Positions 36,196-45,028 of a DNA stretch of 64,000 bases are shown here, piece by piece. The position numbers and the translations under genes are program-made. The stretch lies in assembly GCF_020966635.1 (NCBI RefSeq), contig NZ_JAJKFQ010000002.1, forward strand, positions 186,001-250,000, in the 5' to 3' direction. This stretch comes from Stieleria sp. JC731. GTDB lineage: Bacteria; Planctomycetota; Planctomycetia; Pirellulales; Pirellulaceae. Numbering within the stretch: the stretch's first letter is position 1; the number at the start of each line of letters is the position of its first letter. The notes under the pieces were generated by a model. The model had not been told where the DNA came from. It saw only the letters and a list, made by a program, of their open reading frames with translations, and searched no databases.

Positions 36196-37199
36196 GACTG
36201 GTCACCTTCTTCATTCGATTCAGGTTTGTCAGCCATTGAAGCCGAAACGCGTCGAGCACCTGGACGAGCTTCGCTTTCACGAACGATATCCAGGAACAGG
36301 TCTTCCATCGTCGCGGTCGGATTGTCCATCGATTTCAGGTCACCACCGTGACGGCTGATGACTTCGCGAATCTCTTGCTTGGCGTCGTCGGACAATCCGG
36401 TCGCGTGGACTTCGGTGATGTCGCGAACTTTCAGCAGATCGCTGACGCGTCCGAGTTCTTTTAGCTCGCCTTGGTGCAGAATTGCCACCCGGTCACAGAC
36501 GTCTTGAACGTCGCCCAGTTGGTGGCTGCATAGCAGAACGGTTTTGCCTTGATCACGAAGGGCCAAGATCAGGTCCTTCATTTCGCGGATACCGATCGGG
36601 TCCAGACCGGTGGTCGGTTCGTCCAATAGGACCAAATCCGGGTCATTGATCAGGGCCTGAGCCAAACCGACGCGGCGACGCATCCCTTTACTGTATTCAC
36701 GCAATTGTCGGTGACGTGCGGCTTGCAACCCGACCAGCGACAACAATTCGTTGACGCGTTGGCGGCGCTGGGTGCCGGACATGTCGAAGAGGCGGCCGTA
36801 GAAATCGAGTGTCTCTTCGGCATTTAGAAACTGATACAGGTACGACTCTTCGGGAAGGTAGCCGATCCGTTCGTTCTTTTTGGTTTCGGTCGCGTCTTTG
36901 TCAAAAACCAGCACTCGGCCGCTGGTGGGGAACAACAACCCCAGGATCAGCTTGATCGTCGTCGACTTACCGCTACCGTTGGGGCCCAACAGGCCAAAGA
37001 TTTCGCCTTTGCGGACTTCGATATCAAGCGACTTCACCGCGTGGACCTTCTTTCGGCCCCAAAAGTCCTTGTAAATCTTGTTCAGGTTGCGGGTTTCGAT
37101 GACCACGTCACTGCTTGCGGGCTGGCTTGACGCAGTAGCGGTTGCATTTTCGGCGCCAGCCTCGGTTGAGCTTGCGACTGCTGTTGAATCGGTGTCCAC
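36192..37199 (-). CDS. ABC transporter ATP-binding protein
   Basis: A 335-residue ATPase with a GTG start. Walker A is GPNGSGKST, the Q-loop region is [13 protein letters not shown], the signature is [15 protein letters not shown], Walker B is [13 protein letters not shown] and the switch His is in [10 protein letters not shown]. The first 33 residues are a low-complexity Ala/Ser/Thr extension and the last 40 a charged tail. It is the first gene of the three-gene operon and overlaps the permease start by 4 bp. Gene pairs of this type drive export or membrane-protein function. Confidence 0.92.
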   Translation of the reverse strand: MDTDSTAVASSTEAGAENATATASSQPASSDVVIETRNLNKIYKDFWGRKKVHAVKSLDIEVRKGEIFGLLGPNGSGKSTTIKLILGLLFPTSGRVLVFDKDATETKKNERIGYLPEESYLYQFLNAEETLDFYGRLFDMSGTQRRQRVNELLSLVGLQAARHRQLREYSKGMRRRVGLAQALINDPDLVLLDEPTTGLDPIGIREMKDLILALRDQGKTVLLCSHQLGDVQDVCDRVAILHQGELKELGRVSDLLKVRDITEVHATGLSDDAKQEIREVISRHGGDLKSMDNPTATMEDLFLDIVRESEARPGARRVSASMADKPESNEEGDQS

Positions 37200-37619
37200 G
37201 AACAGCGTTCCGTATCAGAGGAGGGTAAGAATTCGAGTGGATAATCGAGGATGGTTACGCTACGCGAGTGACCCGAAACCGGTTCGGTCATTTTCGGTGT
37301 CAATTTCTATCGAGGGGGCCTCTGGGAACCATTACGGCGATTCCAGCTTTCCAGTCACCCAACCGCCGGCAAACGGGCAACACCGGTCGTTGCCAAAATC
37401 CGGTTTGCCTTGCCACAATGCGCTTCAATCCGCTGGGGCATTCCTTTCGCAAACTGCCGAGCTTGTCATGGCGAATCGCCTGCTAAATCGCCCGCCGGTT
37501 CGCATTGGGGGTGCCTGCGGCGCGAATGGTGGGAACTTGCGGAACCAAATTGACCGCGCGGATCGATCCGATTATTCCGATTCACGTACCTTTTTCTTCA
37601 TCGCCTTTGGCCAGTCGAC
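37200..37619. other. Divergent intergenic region (ABC operon / folC)
   Basis: About 420 bp with no credible gene or RNA. It holds the promoters of the leftward ABC operon and the rightward folC. Confidence 0.4.
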
Positions 37620-39359
37620 GTGCCTAGATTGAACGACGTGCCTGCATCTGAATCCGACATGCCACCCGCTGACAATTGCGTCGGGTACGAAGAAGCCGTC
37701 GGATACCTCTACGGGCGGATCGACTACGAAAGGATCGCTTCGAATTCGTCGGAACACGAATTCCGCTTGGATCGCACCGCTGAACTGTTCCGTTCACTCG
37801 GGCTGACCAGATATCTTCACCCTTCGTATCGCACCGATGCGGAAAACGCGGACCGCGAGAACCAGACCACGGTACCGATCGTGCACGTAGCCGGAACAAA
37901 AGGCAAAGGCTCGACAACCACGATGGTCAGTTCAATCTTGGCTGCCGCAGGGATTAAGGCCGGACTCTACACCTCGCCTCACCTGACTCGCCTTAACGAG
38001 CGATTCCGAATCAACGGGAATCCCTGTAGCGACGAAGACCTTGTCCGACTCGTTGAACGCGTCAAACCGGTGGTCGAAGAATTTGATCGCCTGGGCCAAG
38101 GGCTTTCATTTTTTGAACTGACAACCGCTCTTGCCGTTTTGCATTTCGACCTCAGTGGCTGCGATGCGATCGTTCTTGAAGTCGGCTTGGGCGGACGACT
38201 GGACAGTACCAATGTTTGCCACAGCACCGTCACAGCGATCACTTCGATCGGATTGGACCACCAACATGTGCTCGGAAATACGCTAGAGGAGATCGCGCGA
38301 GAGAAAGCTGGCATCATCAAACCTTCCGTCCCGGTGGTTTGCGGAGTCAGAGACGCAGGACCGTTTCGAGTCATCCAAGAAATTGCAGAGCAGCATCGGT
38401 GCTCGGTCTTACACATCGAAGATGACTTTGCGGCCGACCAAATTGCTGAAACGCAATGTGGCACCCGGTTTACCTATCTCGAACGCGATGCGGGTACGCC
38501 AAATCCCAAAAGCAAAAGTGTGCGATCACAAAAAATCAACGCGGCGACGGAATCGTTCGACGTTGATCTTCCTTTGATCGGAAGACATCAAGCCGACAAC
38601 GCGAGTGTGGCTATCACCATTTGCCGGACCTTGCAACAAACCCAAACGTTCCAGGAACGTTTCGCAATGCTCCATGAACGCTTCGCAATGCACGGAACTT
38701 TGCTGTCTTCCCAAGCGATGCAGCGAGGTCTGGATGCCGTTCGGTGTGCCGGGCGGTTAGAGAAATTTGTGTTGCCCGAAGACGCATTCATGGACGACTT
38801 TGGGACAACGCTGCCAAATCCGACCAAGCTGATTTTGGATACCGCGCACAACCCGGACTCGATCGCAGCGTTGTGCAGTGCAATCAAATCACGGGTGACG
38901 AACTCCACAGCGGATGCAGCGATGCACCGGCCCATCGTGCTGGTCTTCGGCACCAGCCGTGATAAAGACGTCCACGTGATGGCCGCACAATTAGTCGATG
39001 TGGTCGACCACGTGATTTGCACGCAGTACCAAACCAATCCCCGCGCAATGCCATCGCAGACGGTGCACGACGCATTTGATCAAGCCAAACAGAACCTTAC
39101 AACTGAAAGGCAAATCAGCATCGAGGTCGAGCCCAATCCGAACCACGCGTTGGCAATCGCAGCGGTCAGGGCGACCGACGAAAACCACGCTCGCCCAAAC
39201 AGCAATCTTCTGGCAACAGAACGTGGTACCGTGATTGTCTGTGGCTCGTTTTATCTTGCAGGCGAATTACGCGATCAGATCGTCCGGCGCAGTCGCAAAC
39301 CGTGCGACCAAATCAAACTCGGTACGTACACCAATCGCGATTTCAGCCCCAACGGTTGA
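37620..39359 (+). CDS. folC: Bifunctional dihydrofolate synthase / folylpolyglutamate synthase
   Basis: A 579-residue cytosolic Mur-ligase-type enzyme adding glutamate to dihydropteroate and folates. The ATP loop is HVAGTKGKGSTTTM, followed by YTSPHL and NERFRING, and the central domain has LEVGLGGRLDSTNV and IGLDHQHVLG, then ILDTAHNPDS. It is longer than the usual 420-450 residues owing to inserts at about 285-310 and 340-370. GTG 37620 is the outermost start; ATG 37659, just before the conserved YEEAVGYLYGRIDYE, is equally plausible. The Sfp-type gene follows. Confidence 0.93.
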   Translation: MPRLNDVPASESDMPPADNCVGYEEAVGYLYGRIDYERIASNSSEHEFRLDRTAELFRSLGLTRYLHPSYRTDAENADRENQTTVPIVHVAGTKGKGSTTTMVSSILAAAGIKAGLYTSPHLTRLNERFRINGNPCSDEDLVRLVERVKPVVEEFDRLGQGLSFFELTTALAVLHFDLSGCDAIVLEVGLGGRLDSTNVCHSTVTAITSIGLDHQHVLGNTLEEIAREKAGIIKPSVPVVCGVRDAGPFRVIQEIAEQHRCSVLHIEDDFAADQIAETQCGTRFTYLERDAGTPNPKSKSVRSQKINAATESFDVDLPLIGRHQADNASVAITICRTLQQTQTFQERFAMLHERFAMHGTLLSSQAMQRGLDAVRCAGRLEKFVLPEDAFMDDFGTTLPNPTKLILDTAHNPDSIAALCSAIKSRVTNSTADAAMHRPIVLVFGTSRDKDVHVMAAQLVDVVDHVICTQYQTNPRAMPSQTVHDAFDQAKQNLTTERQISIEVEPNPNHALAIAAVRATDENHARPNSNLLATERGTVIVCGSFYLAGELRDQIVRRSRKPCDQIKLGTYTNRDFSPNG

Positions 39360-39435
39360 GCTGCAACGACTCACCGATGCCCTATCATTTTCAACCACCC
39401 ACCGTTCGCAATTAAGCCTTTCGCTCGCACCGAAC

Positions 39436-40185
39436 ATGCAAACGATCCAACTTGACGTTTGGCACTCTGCCGCAGACAGCCAGCGACGAGGCGCGTTCGA
39501 ACAACACTGCGAACAATGGCTACCCGCTGAAGAGCTCCAGAACGCTGATCGATATCGCCTGGTTCGAACCCGAAACCAGCATGTCATCGGCCGCGCGATG
39601 GCTCGCAGGTTGCTTGCGAAAGACCAAGTTGGACCGCATGACATTCGTTTCTGTGCCGGCACACATGGCAAACCCGAAGTTGATGCACCGCCATCGGCCA
39701 AAGTCCCGTTTAACATCGCCCACACCGATGGTTTAGTTGTCTGCGGGATCACCGATGACGACTCTGTACAGTCCATTGGCGTCGATGTCGAATCACTTCA
39801 TCGCCGCACCACGACTGAAGTTGCTGACCGATACTTTTCAGAACCTGAGGTTGATTTCCTTCGTTCCCAAAAAGCGACAGAGCAGAAGTTTTACTTTCTG
39901 AAGATCTGGACGCTCAAAGAATCATTCATCAAAGCGATCGGAACAGGGCTGTTCACACCGCTCGCTGACTTCGCCTTCGAAGGCATCGAAACCGCGCAGC
40001 CTCAGATCCGATTCTTGAATCCGAAACTCGCTGACGGTCGCTCGTGGCACTTCATCTGTCATCAACCTCGAGACGGTTTCATCGCCACTGCTGCTGTGGC
40101 AACTCAAATCGATCACACACACGTCTCGAGCGGTCAATCGAACGTATCGGTGAACTGGAGAGCTTTCGACCAAAACGAGTGGTGA
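39436..40185 (+). CDS. Sfp-type 4'-phosphopantetheinyl transferase
   Basis: A 249-residue enzyme from ATG 39436. It has the signature residues of Sfp-type transferases, which load a phosphopantetheine arm onto carrier proteins: NIAHTDGLVVCGI, IGVDVESLHR (Mg-binding Asp and Glu) and FLKIWTLKESFIKAIGTGL (WxxKEA-type helix). Its target may be the fatty-acid acyl carrier protein or a polyketide/NRPS carrier; none is in the window. It lies 76 bp after folC on the same strand. Confidence 0.9.
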   Translation: MQTIQLDVWHSAADSQRRGAFEQHCEQWLPAEELQNADRYRLVRTRNQHVIGRAMARRLLAKDQVGPHDIRFCAGTHGKPEVDAPPSAKVPFNIAHTDGLVVCGITDDDSVQSIGVDVESLHRRTTTEVADRYFSEPEVDFLRSQKATEQKFYFLKIWTLKESFIKAIGTGLFTPLADFAFEGIETAQPQIRFLNPKLADGRSWHFICHQPRDGFIATAAVATQIDHTHVSSGQSNVSVNWRAFDQNEW

Positions 40186-40396
40186 CATTGCGTACAGATA
40201 GCTGCACCGGTGCGAATCTCAATTCGACAATGCGCACGGGTTTTTAGGTCGACATTGAGAATCGGCCTGTTCGAACGTTGATTTCTTTGACATTAAGTGG
40301 GTATCTATGTCAGAATCTTATGGTCGAGTTTGGGTCGAGGGCTGGCGGCTCGGCTCCGAGGGCAACGGCTAATCCTTCTCTTCCGCCTTGAAATCG

Positions 40397-41185
40397 ATGT
40401 CTGATAGATCCATCACATTGATTCTGAATCGCCTCCGCAAGGCGATCACAGAAGACGAGCGCCAAGCAGCGGCTGCAGAACTGTACCGGTGTTATCGTGC
40501 GCCGGTGGAAAAGATCGCACGCGGTCGACTCAGCCCCGGTGGCGGGCTTGCTGATGAAGAAGACGTCGCACAAAGCGCTTTCCGCAGTTTCTTTGATCGC
40601 ATCGAAACCGGTCAACTCGATGCATTGGTCACCGGAGGTCAGGCCTGGGCGATTTTGGCCAGACTGACTCGCAATAAGGCGATCGACTCGGTGCGATATG
40701 ACAATGCCCTTTGTCGAGGAGGTGAAGGCTCACGCCGTGGTGGCAACAACGCGCAGCCTGACCCTCCAGCAAACGCAAAACCCAATGGCTCGCAAGCCAC
40801 AGCGGATCGCACCACCAACGACCGTCTTGGCCTGAGTGTGACGGGCGATCGAGGTGGTGCAGGCGACACCGCGATCCGGCGACGCATCGATGATCGTGGC
40901 GGTGTCGGTCGTCGCGAAGAATATCCGATGGATGCTGTCAGTGATCGTAAACAGCAAAGTGGTGACGAGCAGGTTGCGTCCAACGAAGTCGTGGAACGAT
41001 TCTTGGAAGAGCTTTCCGAAGCAACGCTACGCGGGATCGTCTCGCTAAAGTTGCAAGGATTCACGAACGAAGAAATCGCGTCCCAACTCGGTTGTGCCAC
41101 ACGGACGGTTGAGCGCAAGCTGAACTTGATTCGGCGATTGTGGATACCGATTTTGGAGAACGCCGATGAACAGCGGCCAGCCTGA
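40397..41185 (+). CDS. ECF-type RNA polymerase sigma factor with long linker
   Basis: A 262-residue sigma factor from ATG 40397 (a TTG at 40388 is also open). Region 2 reads DEEDVAQSAFRSFF and AWAILARLTRNKAIDSVR; region 4 reads LRGIVSLKLQGFTNEEIASQLG and CATRTVERKLNLIRRLW, an HTH. Between them lies a Gly/Arg/Asn-rich linker of about 80 residues, far longer than usual. It overlaps the downstream Ser/Thr kinase gene by 20 bp, the arrangement seen in planctomycete ECF groups thought to be controlled by phosphorylation rather than by an anti-sigma factor. Confidence 0.9.
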   Translation: MSDRSITLILNRLRKAITEDERQAAAAELYRCYRAPVEKIARGRLSPGGGLADEEDVAQSAFRSFFDRIETGQLDALVTGGQAWAILARLTRNKAIDSVRYDNALCRGGEGSRRGGNNAQPDPPANAKPNGSQATADRTTNDRLGLSVTGDRGGAGDTAIRRRIDDRGGVGRREEYPMDAVSDRKQQSGDEQVASNEVVERFLEELSEATLRGIVSLKLQGFTNEEIASQLGCATRTVERKLNLIRRLWIPILENADEQRPA

Positions 41186-44100
41186 ACCGTCGAACAATCC
41201 GATGGACGATTCACGAGAAAAGTGGATCACGATCGACCGCCTATGCGATGCCTACGAAGCGTCGCTTCAAGAAGGACACACCGAACGCGCACCGTTCCTG
41301 GCCGGTGTGCCATCGGGTTGGCGCGATCAATTGATGCATGAACTCGATGCGATCGATGCGGCCTATCGCGATGCGAAAGAAACTCGCGAGCAAACCGTAA
41401 CGGCGTCGCCAGGGGAAATCGGAAGTCGGCGTCTACCCAAACAAAGTCGACTCGCCGAATTAGCCACCCTCGACTCGAATAAAGTCTGGCTGGGCCGATT
41501 TGAAATTCGTAAACGCTTGGGCACAGGTGCAACGGGAAGCGTCTGGTGCGCTCGCGACGCACGTCTTGCACGCTGGGTCGCTCTGAAGGTTCCCCATGCG
41601 ACACGAGTGATGAGCGAAACGAATGCGGCAAGGTTTCAAACCGAAGCACGCGCCGCCGCAGCAATTAGCCACCCCAATGTCGTCCAAGTTCATGAGGTGC
41701 TAATCGAAGACGGCTTGCCGATTTTGATTCAGCAATGGATCGATGGACCATCTCTTGCCAAGTACATGAAGGAACACGGTCCCCTGGACTTTGACTTGGC
41801 CGCCGACTGGATGGCACAGATTGCCGATGCGGTCGCCACCGCGCACGAATGCGGCATCGTTCACCGAGATCTAAAACCAGCTAATGTCATGCTGGACAAG
41901 AATCGTCCGATGGTGCTGGACTTCGGATTGGCGAGCTACCCACAGCTATCCAATGGCTTAACAAGCGAGGGCACTGTCCTTGGTACACCTGCTTATATGA
42001 GCCCCGAACAAGCCGAAGGCGGTGACGATGGAAATAAACCACCGACGGACATCTATGCGCTCGGTGTGATTCTTTACGAGATGCTGACCGGTGCACCGCC
42101 GTTTGTTGGCAAAGCACGCGAAGTCATTCAGGCGAACAAAACGAACATTCCGGTCCCGCCCCGCTCACGCCGCGCAGGCATCCCACGCGATTTGGAAACA
42201 ATAACGCTCCGATGCTTGGCCAAAAGCCCCACCGGTCGATACCGAACCGCCAACGATCTGCGCGATGACCTGATTCGTTTTCGAAAACGCGAACCGATTA
42301 AGGCAAGGAAGGTTTCCGCGATCGAGAATGTTCGGGTTTGGATGCGGCTACACCCGATCGCGACGTTGCTCGGAACGATGGTGCCGTTGATTGTTCTCCT
42401 GACTATCTTCCTGGCGGTCTCTCAATTCCGTCAGCATCGGCTGGTCGACAAGTTGATCGAAGAGACTGTTGAAAACCGCGAGCTGGTTACCGAACACCAC
42501 ATGGTACAGTTGGCTCGAGCATCCCAGGAAATCAAAAGTGGCGACCGCCATCGTGGCTTGGCTATGTTGCGTGAAATTCCCGTTGCCGCAAGGAACTGGG
42601 AATGGCAACTGCTCGATATGGTTTCCCACTCGCCAGCCCAATCGATCCTAAACGGAAAAGCCAACAAAGATTTTGACGCACCGATCAACTCGCTCGAAGT
42701 CAGCCACCAACGAAGATTCCTTTTTGCCGCATCCGCGGATGGCAAAGTCATCCGATGGAAATTACCCGCTCACAAACCGCTCTTTCTAAAAGACCCAAAC
42801 AAGCGTCCTCGATTTCCTAAACCCGAGGTTCTCTACGCGGGCGTTTCCGAAGTGACTGACCTAGCGACCAGCCCCAATGGGAAATGGCTCGCCTGGTCTA
42901 ATATCGATGGCGACGTTTTTATTTGGAACCTTGAAGAGAACCAACTGGCACAGCATCTCGAACAAGCAGATCAAACAAATGCGAATACGCTGGCCTTTTC
43001 TCCAAAGTCCAATCAACTGGTCGTCGCCGGTGGAAACGAACTTGGCGAAAACGTTCGACCAGATTGGTCAAGCTGGATCACTCGCTATCAGCTGTCAAAA
43101 TCGGGTGCTTTCGAACTAGCCGAATCGTATCATTGGGACCGAGCCGCATTCACATCACTCGTCTTCACTGGCGAAGACGAGATCTACTGCACGCGTGGAA
43201 GCCTGACCATCCCGGGTGAACTGTTGGAACAACGTGATATCGGAATGGTTCAGCGATGGCGTTTGGAAAATGGTCAACTACGGTCGGACAAAATGATCTG
43301 GCGAGGCACCGCGATGATGGGCATGGACTACCATCCGCTGACTCGACGGGTTGCATGGTGCGACGAAAGCGGCATGGTTTATGTCCGCTGTCTTGATCAT
43401 GATTCCAACAAGTCGTTGTGCCAATTTCGAGTCGGAGAACAAGCTCTGACGCAGGTGAGATTCGCACCAAGTGGGCGAGAACTTGCGGTCACATCGCTAA
43501 ATGGAAACGTCTCACGCTGGAATATCGGTTTACCCGAATCGTCCGAACCACACTCAGCATCCCAAAACCTGGAAGGCACCTCGGACGAAAAAGCCGCCTC
43601 TTCGAAGACGGACAATCAATCATCTCAACTGGCTGCCAATCAAGAAAGCTCTTCCGAATCATCCTTAGCAGCAACAAGCTCAGACACCCAGCGTCTTGCG
43701 AATGATCAAGAGCCCTCTGCACCGACCGCTTCCACTGAAATTCGGCCGACATTGGGTGTTCGACACGTCAAAGACTACTTCGGACATGAATCGCCTGTAC
43801 GTGATGCGGCTTATCTGTTCCCGCCGATCCTAAAACCGCGTGAACTGCGGCAGTACTTTGGAACCGCGTATCTCGTTTCGTGCAGCGACAACGGCAACAT
43901 ATTTCAGTGGGGACATGAAAACCATCAGTCCATCGATGCGATCGAACTGCCAAGCCACGGGCTTCTGGACGCAAAATGGCTATCCAATGACAACATCATC
44001 GCGGTCAGCCTGAACCATCGAAAAAGCTTCCAACCGGGATTCCAAACTCACAAACTGCCATCAGCAACGATCGAACATCGATCGGTCAAACAAGTGAGGC

Positions 44101-45014
44101 AACTGTCGCTGCCGATCGCCAACCCACAGCAGTCGGCCGCCAACTTAATCGCTATCGCTTGCGCGGATCGAATCCACATCATGCGTCCTGGATCCGGCGA
44201 ACCGCTTCAGCAATTAAATATTCCAGATAGCCGCCGTTCCCATTTCACAACCGCATGCGTCATCGATGAACGATATGTGGTCGCTGGCGTGACGCGGCTT
44301 GAAAAGCCGGTTAAAAGCCTGTCGCCGCAAACGCCGGCCGAGCTTGCAAAGAATCGTCAAATCAGCGTTCTCTTGTATGACCTACAGCATCCCGATCAAC
44401 CATCGGAACGTGCCCTGGAAAGTAAGTCTGTCATCACGACCGCGCACTTTGCACCACAAGCGAATTTGCTGCTCATCGGGACCGCTAACGGAAGTTTTCT
44501 ATCGCTGCCAATGCGTTTCCCCGTAATGACCGCAGATAAACCCGAGCAGCAATCAACATTGCGTCAGCATTGGCCGAACCAGACTATCCGGACACACGAA
44601 GGGCACCGTGGTGGCATCCTTGACATTGAATCTGTTGATGACGATCAGCTAGCGACCGTCGGACGTGACGGAATGTGCTACCTCTGGAATCTCACAGAAC
44701 TTCGCCAACAAAAGTTCGCCCCCGAGAGTACTGCAATTCAAACCAAGTTGATGGTCAGTGCGGCACCGGTCAATTGTGTCACCGCAAACACTGATGGGAG
44801 CCGGTTGGCGACCGCCAGTGAAGACCGCATGATTCGAATCTGGGACACCAACAGTGGACTCGAGCTGGTTTCGATCGGCCCCAGAAAGACCCGTATCATG
44901 TCGATCCAATTCAGCCCCAACAGCGACAAACTGCTGATTGCCGACCCGACCGGATACGTCGAAGTCATTCGCCTAAATGGACGACCAGCAGGCGAATCAG
45001 AGAATCAAAAATAG
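41166..45014 (+). CDS. Transmembrane Ser/Thr protein kinase with WD40 repeats
   Basis: A 1282-residue protein. The kinase domain (about 110-375) has the G-loop LGTGATGSVW, Lys141 in VALKVPH, the catalytic loop HRDLKPANVML (Asp235), DFG at 252-254 and GTPAYMSPEQAEG. A transmembrane helix follows at about 398-420. The C-terminal 850 residues carry WD40-like repeats (for example TSPNGKWLAWSNIDGDVFIWNL and DGSRLATASEDRMIRIWD), interrupted by a Ser/Gln-rich stretch at about 795-860. Its start lies inside the sigma factor gene, so the kinase probably controls that sigma factor; the signal is unknown. Confidence 0.93.
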   Translation: MNSGQPEPSNNPMDDSREKWITIDRLCDAYEASLQEGHTERAPFLAGVPSGWRDQLMHELDAIDAAYRDAKETREQTVTASPGEIGSRRLPKQSRLAELATLDSNKVWLGRFEIRKRLGTGATGSVWCARDARLARWVALKVPHATRVMSETNAARFQTEARAAAAISHPNVVQVHEVLIEDGLPILIQQWIDGPSLAKYMKEHGPLDFDLAADWMAQIADAVATAHECGIVHRDLKPANVMLDKNRPMVLDFGLASYPQLSNGLTSEGTVLGTPAYMSPEQAEGGDDGNKPPTDIYALGVILYEMLTGAPPFVGKAREVIQANKTNIPVPPRSRRAGIPRDLETITLRCLAKSPTGRYRTANDLRDDLIRFRKREPIKARKVSAIENVRVWMRLHPIATLLGTMVPLIVLLTIFLAVSQFRQHRLVDKLIEETVENRELVTEHHMVQLARASQEIKSGDRHRGLAMLREIPVAARNWEWQLLDMVSHSPAQSILNGKANKDFDAPINSLEVSHQRRFLFAASADGKVIRWKLPAHKPLFLKDPNKRPRFPKPEVLYAGVSEVTDLATSPNGKWLAWSNIDGDVFIWNLEENQLAQHLEQADQTNANTLAFSPKSNQLVVAGGNELGENVRPDWSSWITRYQLSKSGAFELAESYHWDRAAFTSLVFTGEDEIYCTRGSLTIPGELLEQRDIGMVQRWRLENGQLRSDKMIWRGTAMMGMDYHPLTRRVAWCDESGMVYVRCLDHDSNKSLCQFRVGEQALTQVRFAPSGRELAVTSLNGNVSRWNIGLPESSEPHSASQNLEGTSDEKAASSKTDNQSSQLAANQESSSESSLAATSSDTQRLANDQEPSAPTASTEIRPTLGVRHVKDYFGHESPVRDAAYLFPPILKPRELRQYFGTAYLVSCSDNGNIFQWGHENHQSIDAIELPSHGLLDAKWLSNDNIIAVSLNHRKSFQPGFQTHKLPSATIEHRSVKQVRQLSLPIANPQQSAANLIAIACADRIHIMRPGSGEPLQQLNIPDSRRSHFTTACVIDERYVVAGVTRLEKPVKSLSPQTPAELAKNRQISVLLYDLQHPDQPSERALESKSVITTAHFAPQANLLLIGTANGSFLSLPMRFPVMTADKPEQQSTLRQHWPNQTIRTHEGHRGGILDIESVDDDQLATVGRDGMCYLWNLTELRQQKFAPESTAIQTKLMVSAAPVNCVTANTDGSRLATASEDRMIRIWDTNSGLELVSIGPRKTRIMSIQFSPNSDKLLIADPTGYVEVIRLNGRPAGESENQK

Positions 45015-45028
45015 AACATCATCACGAA

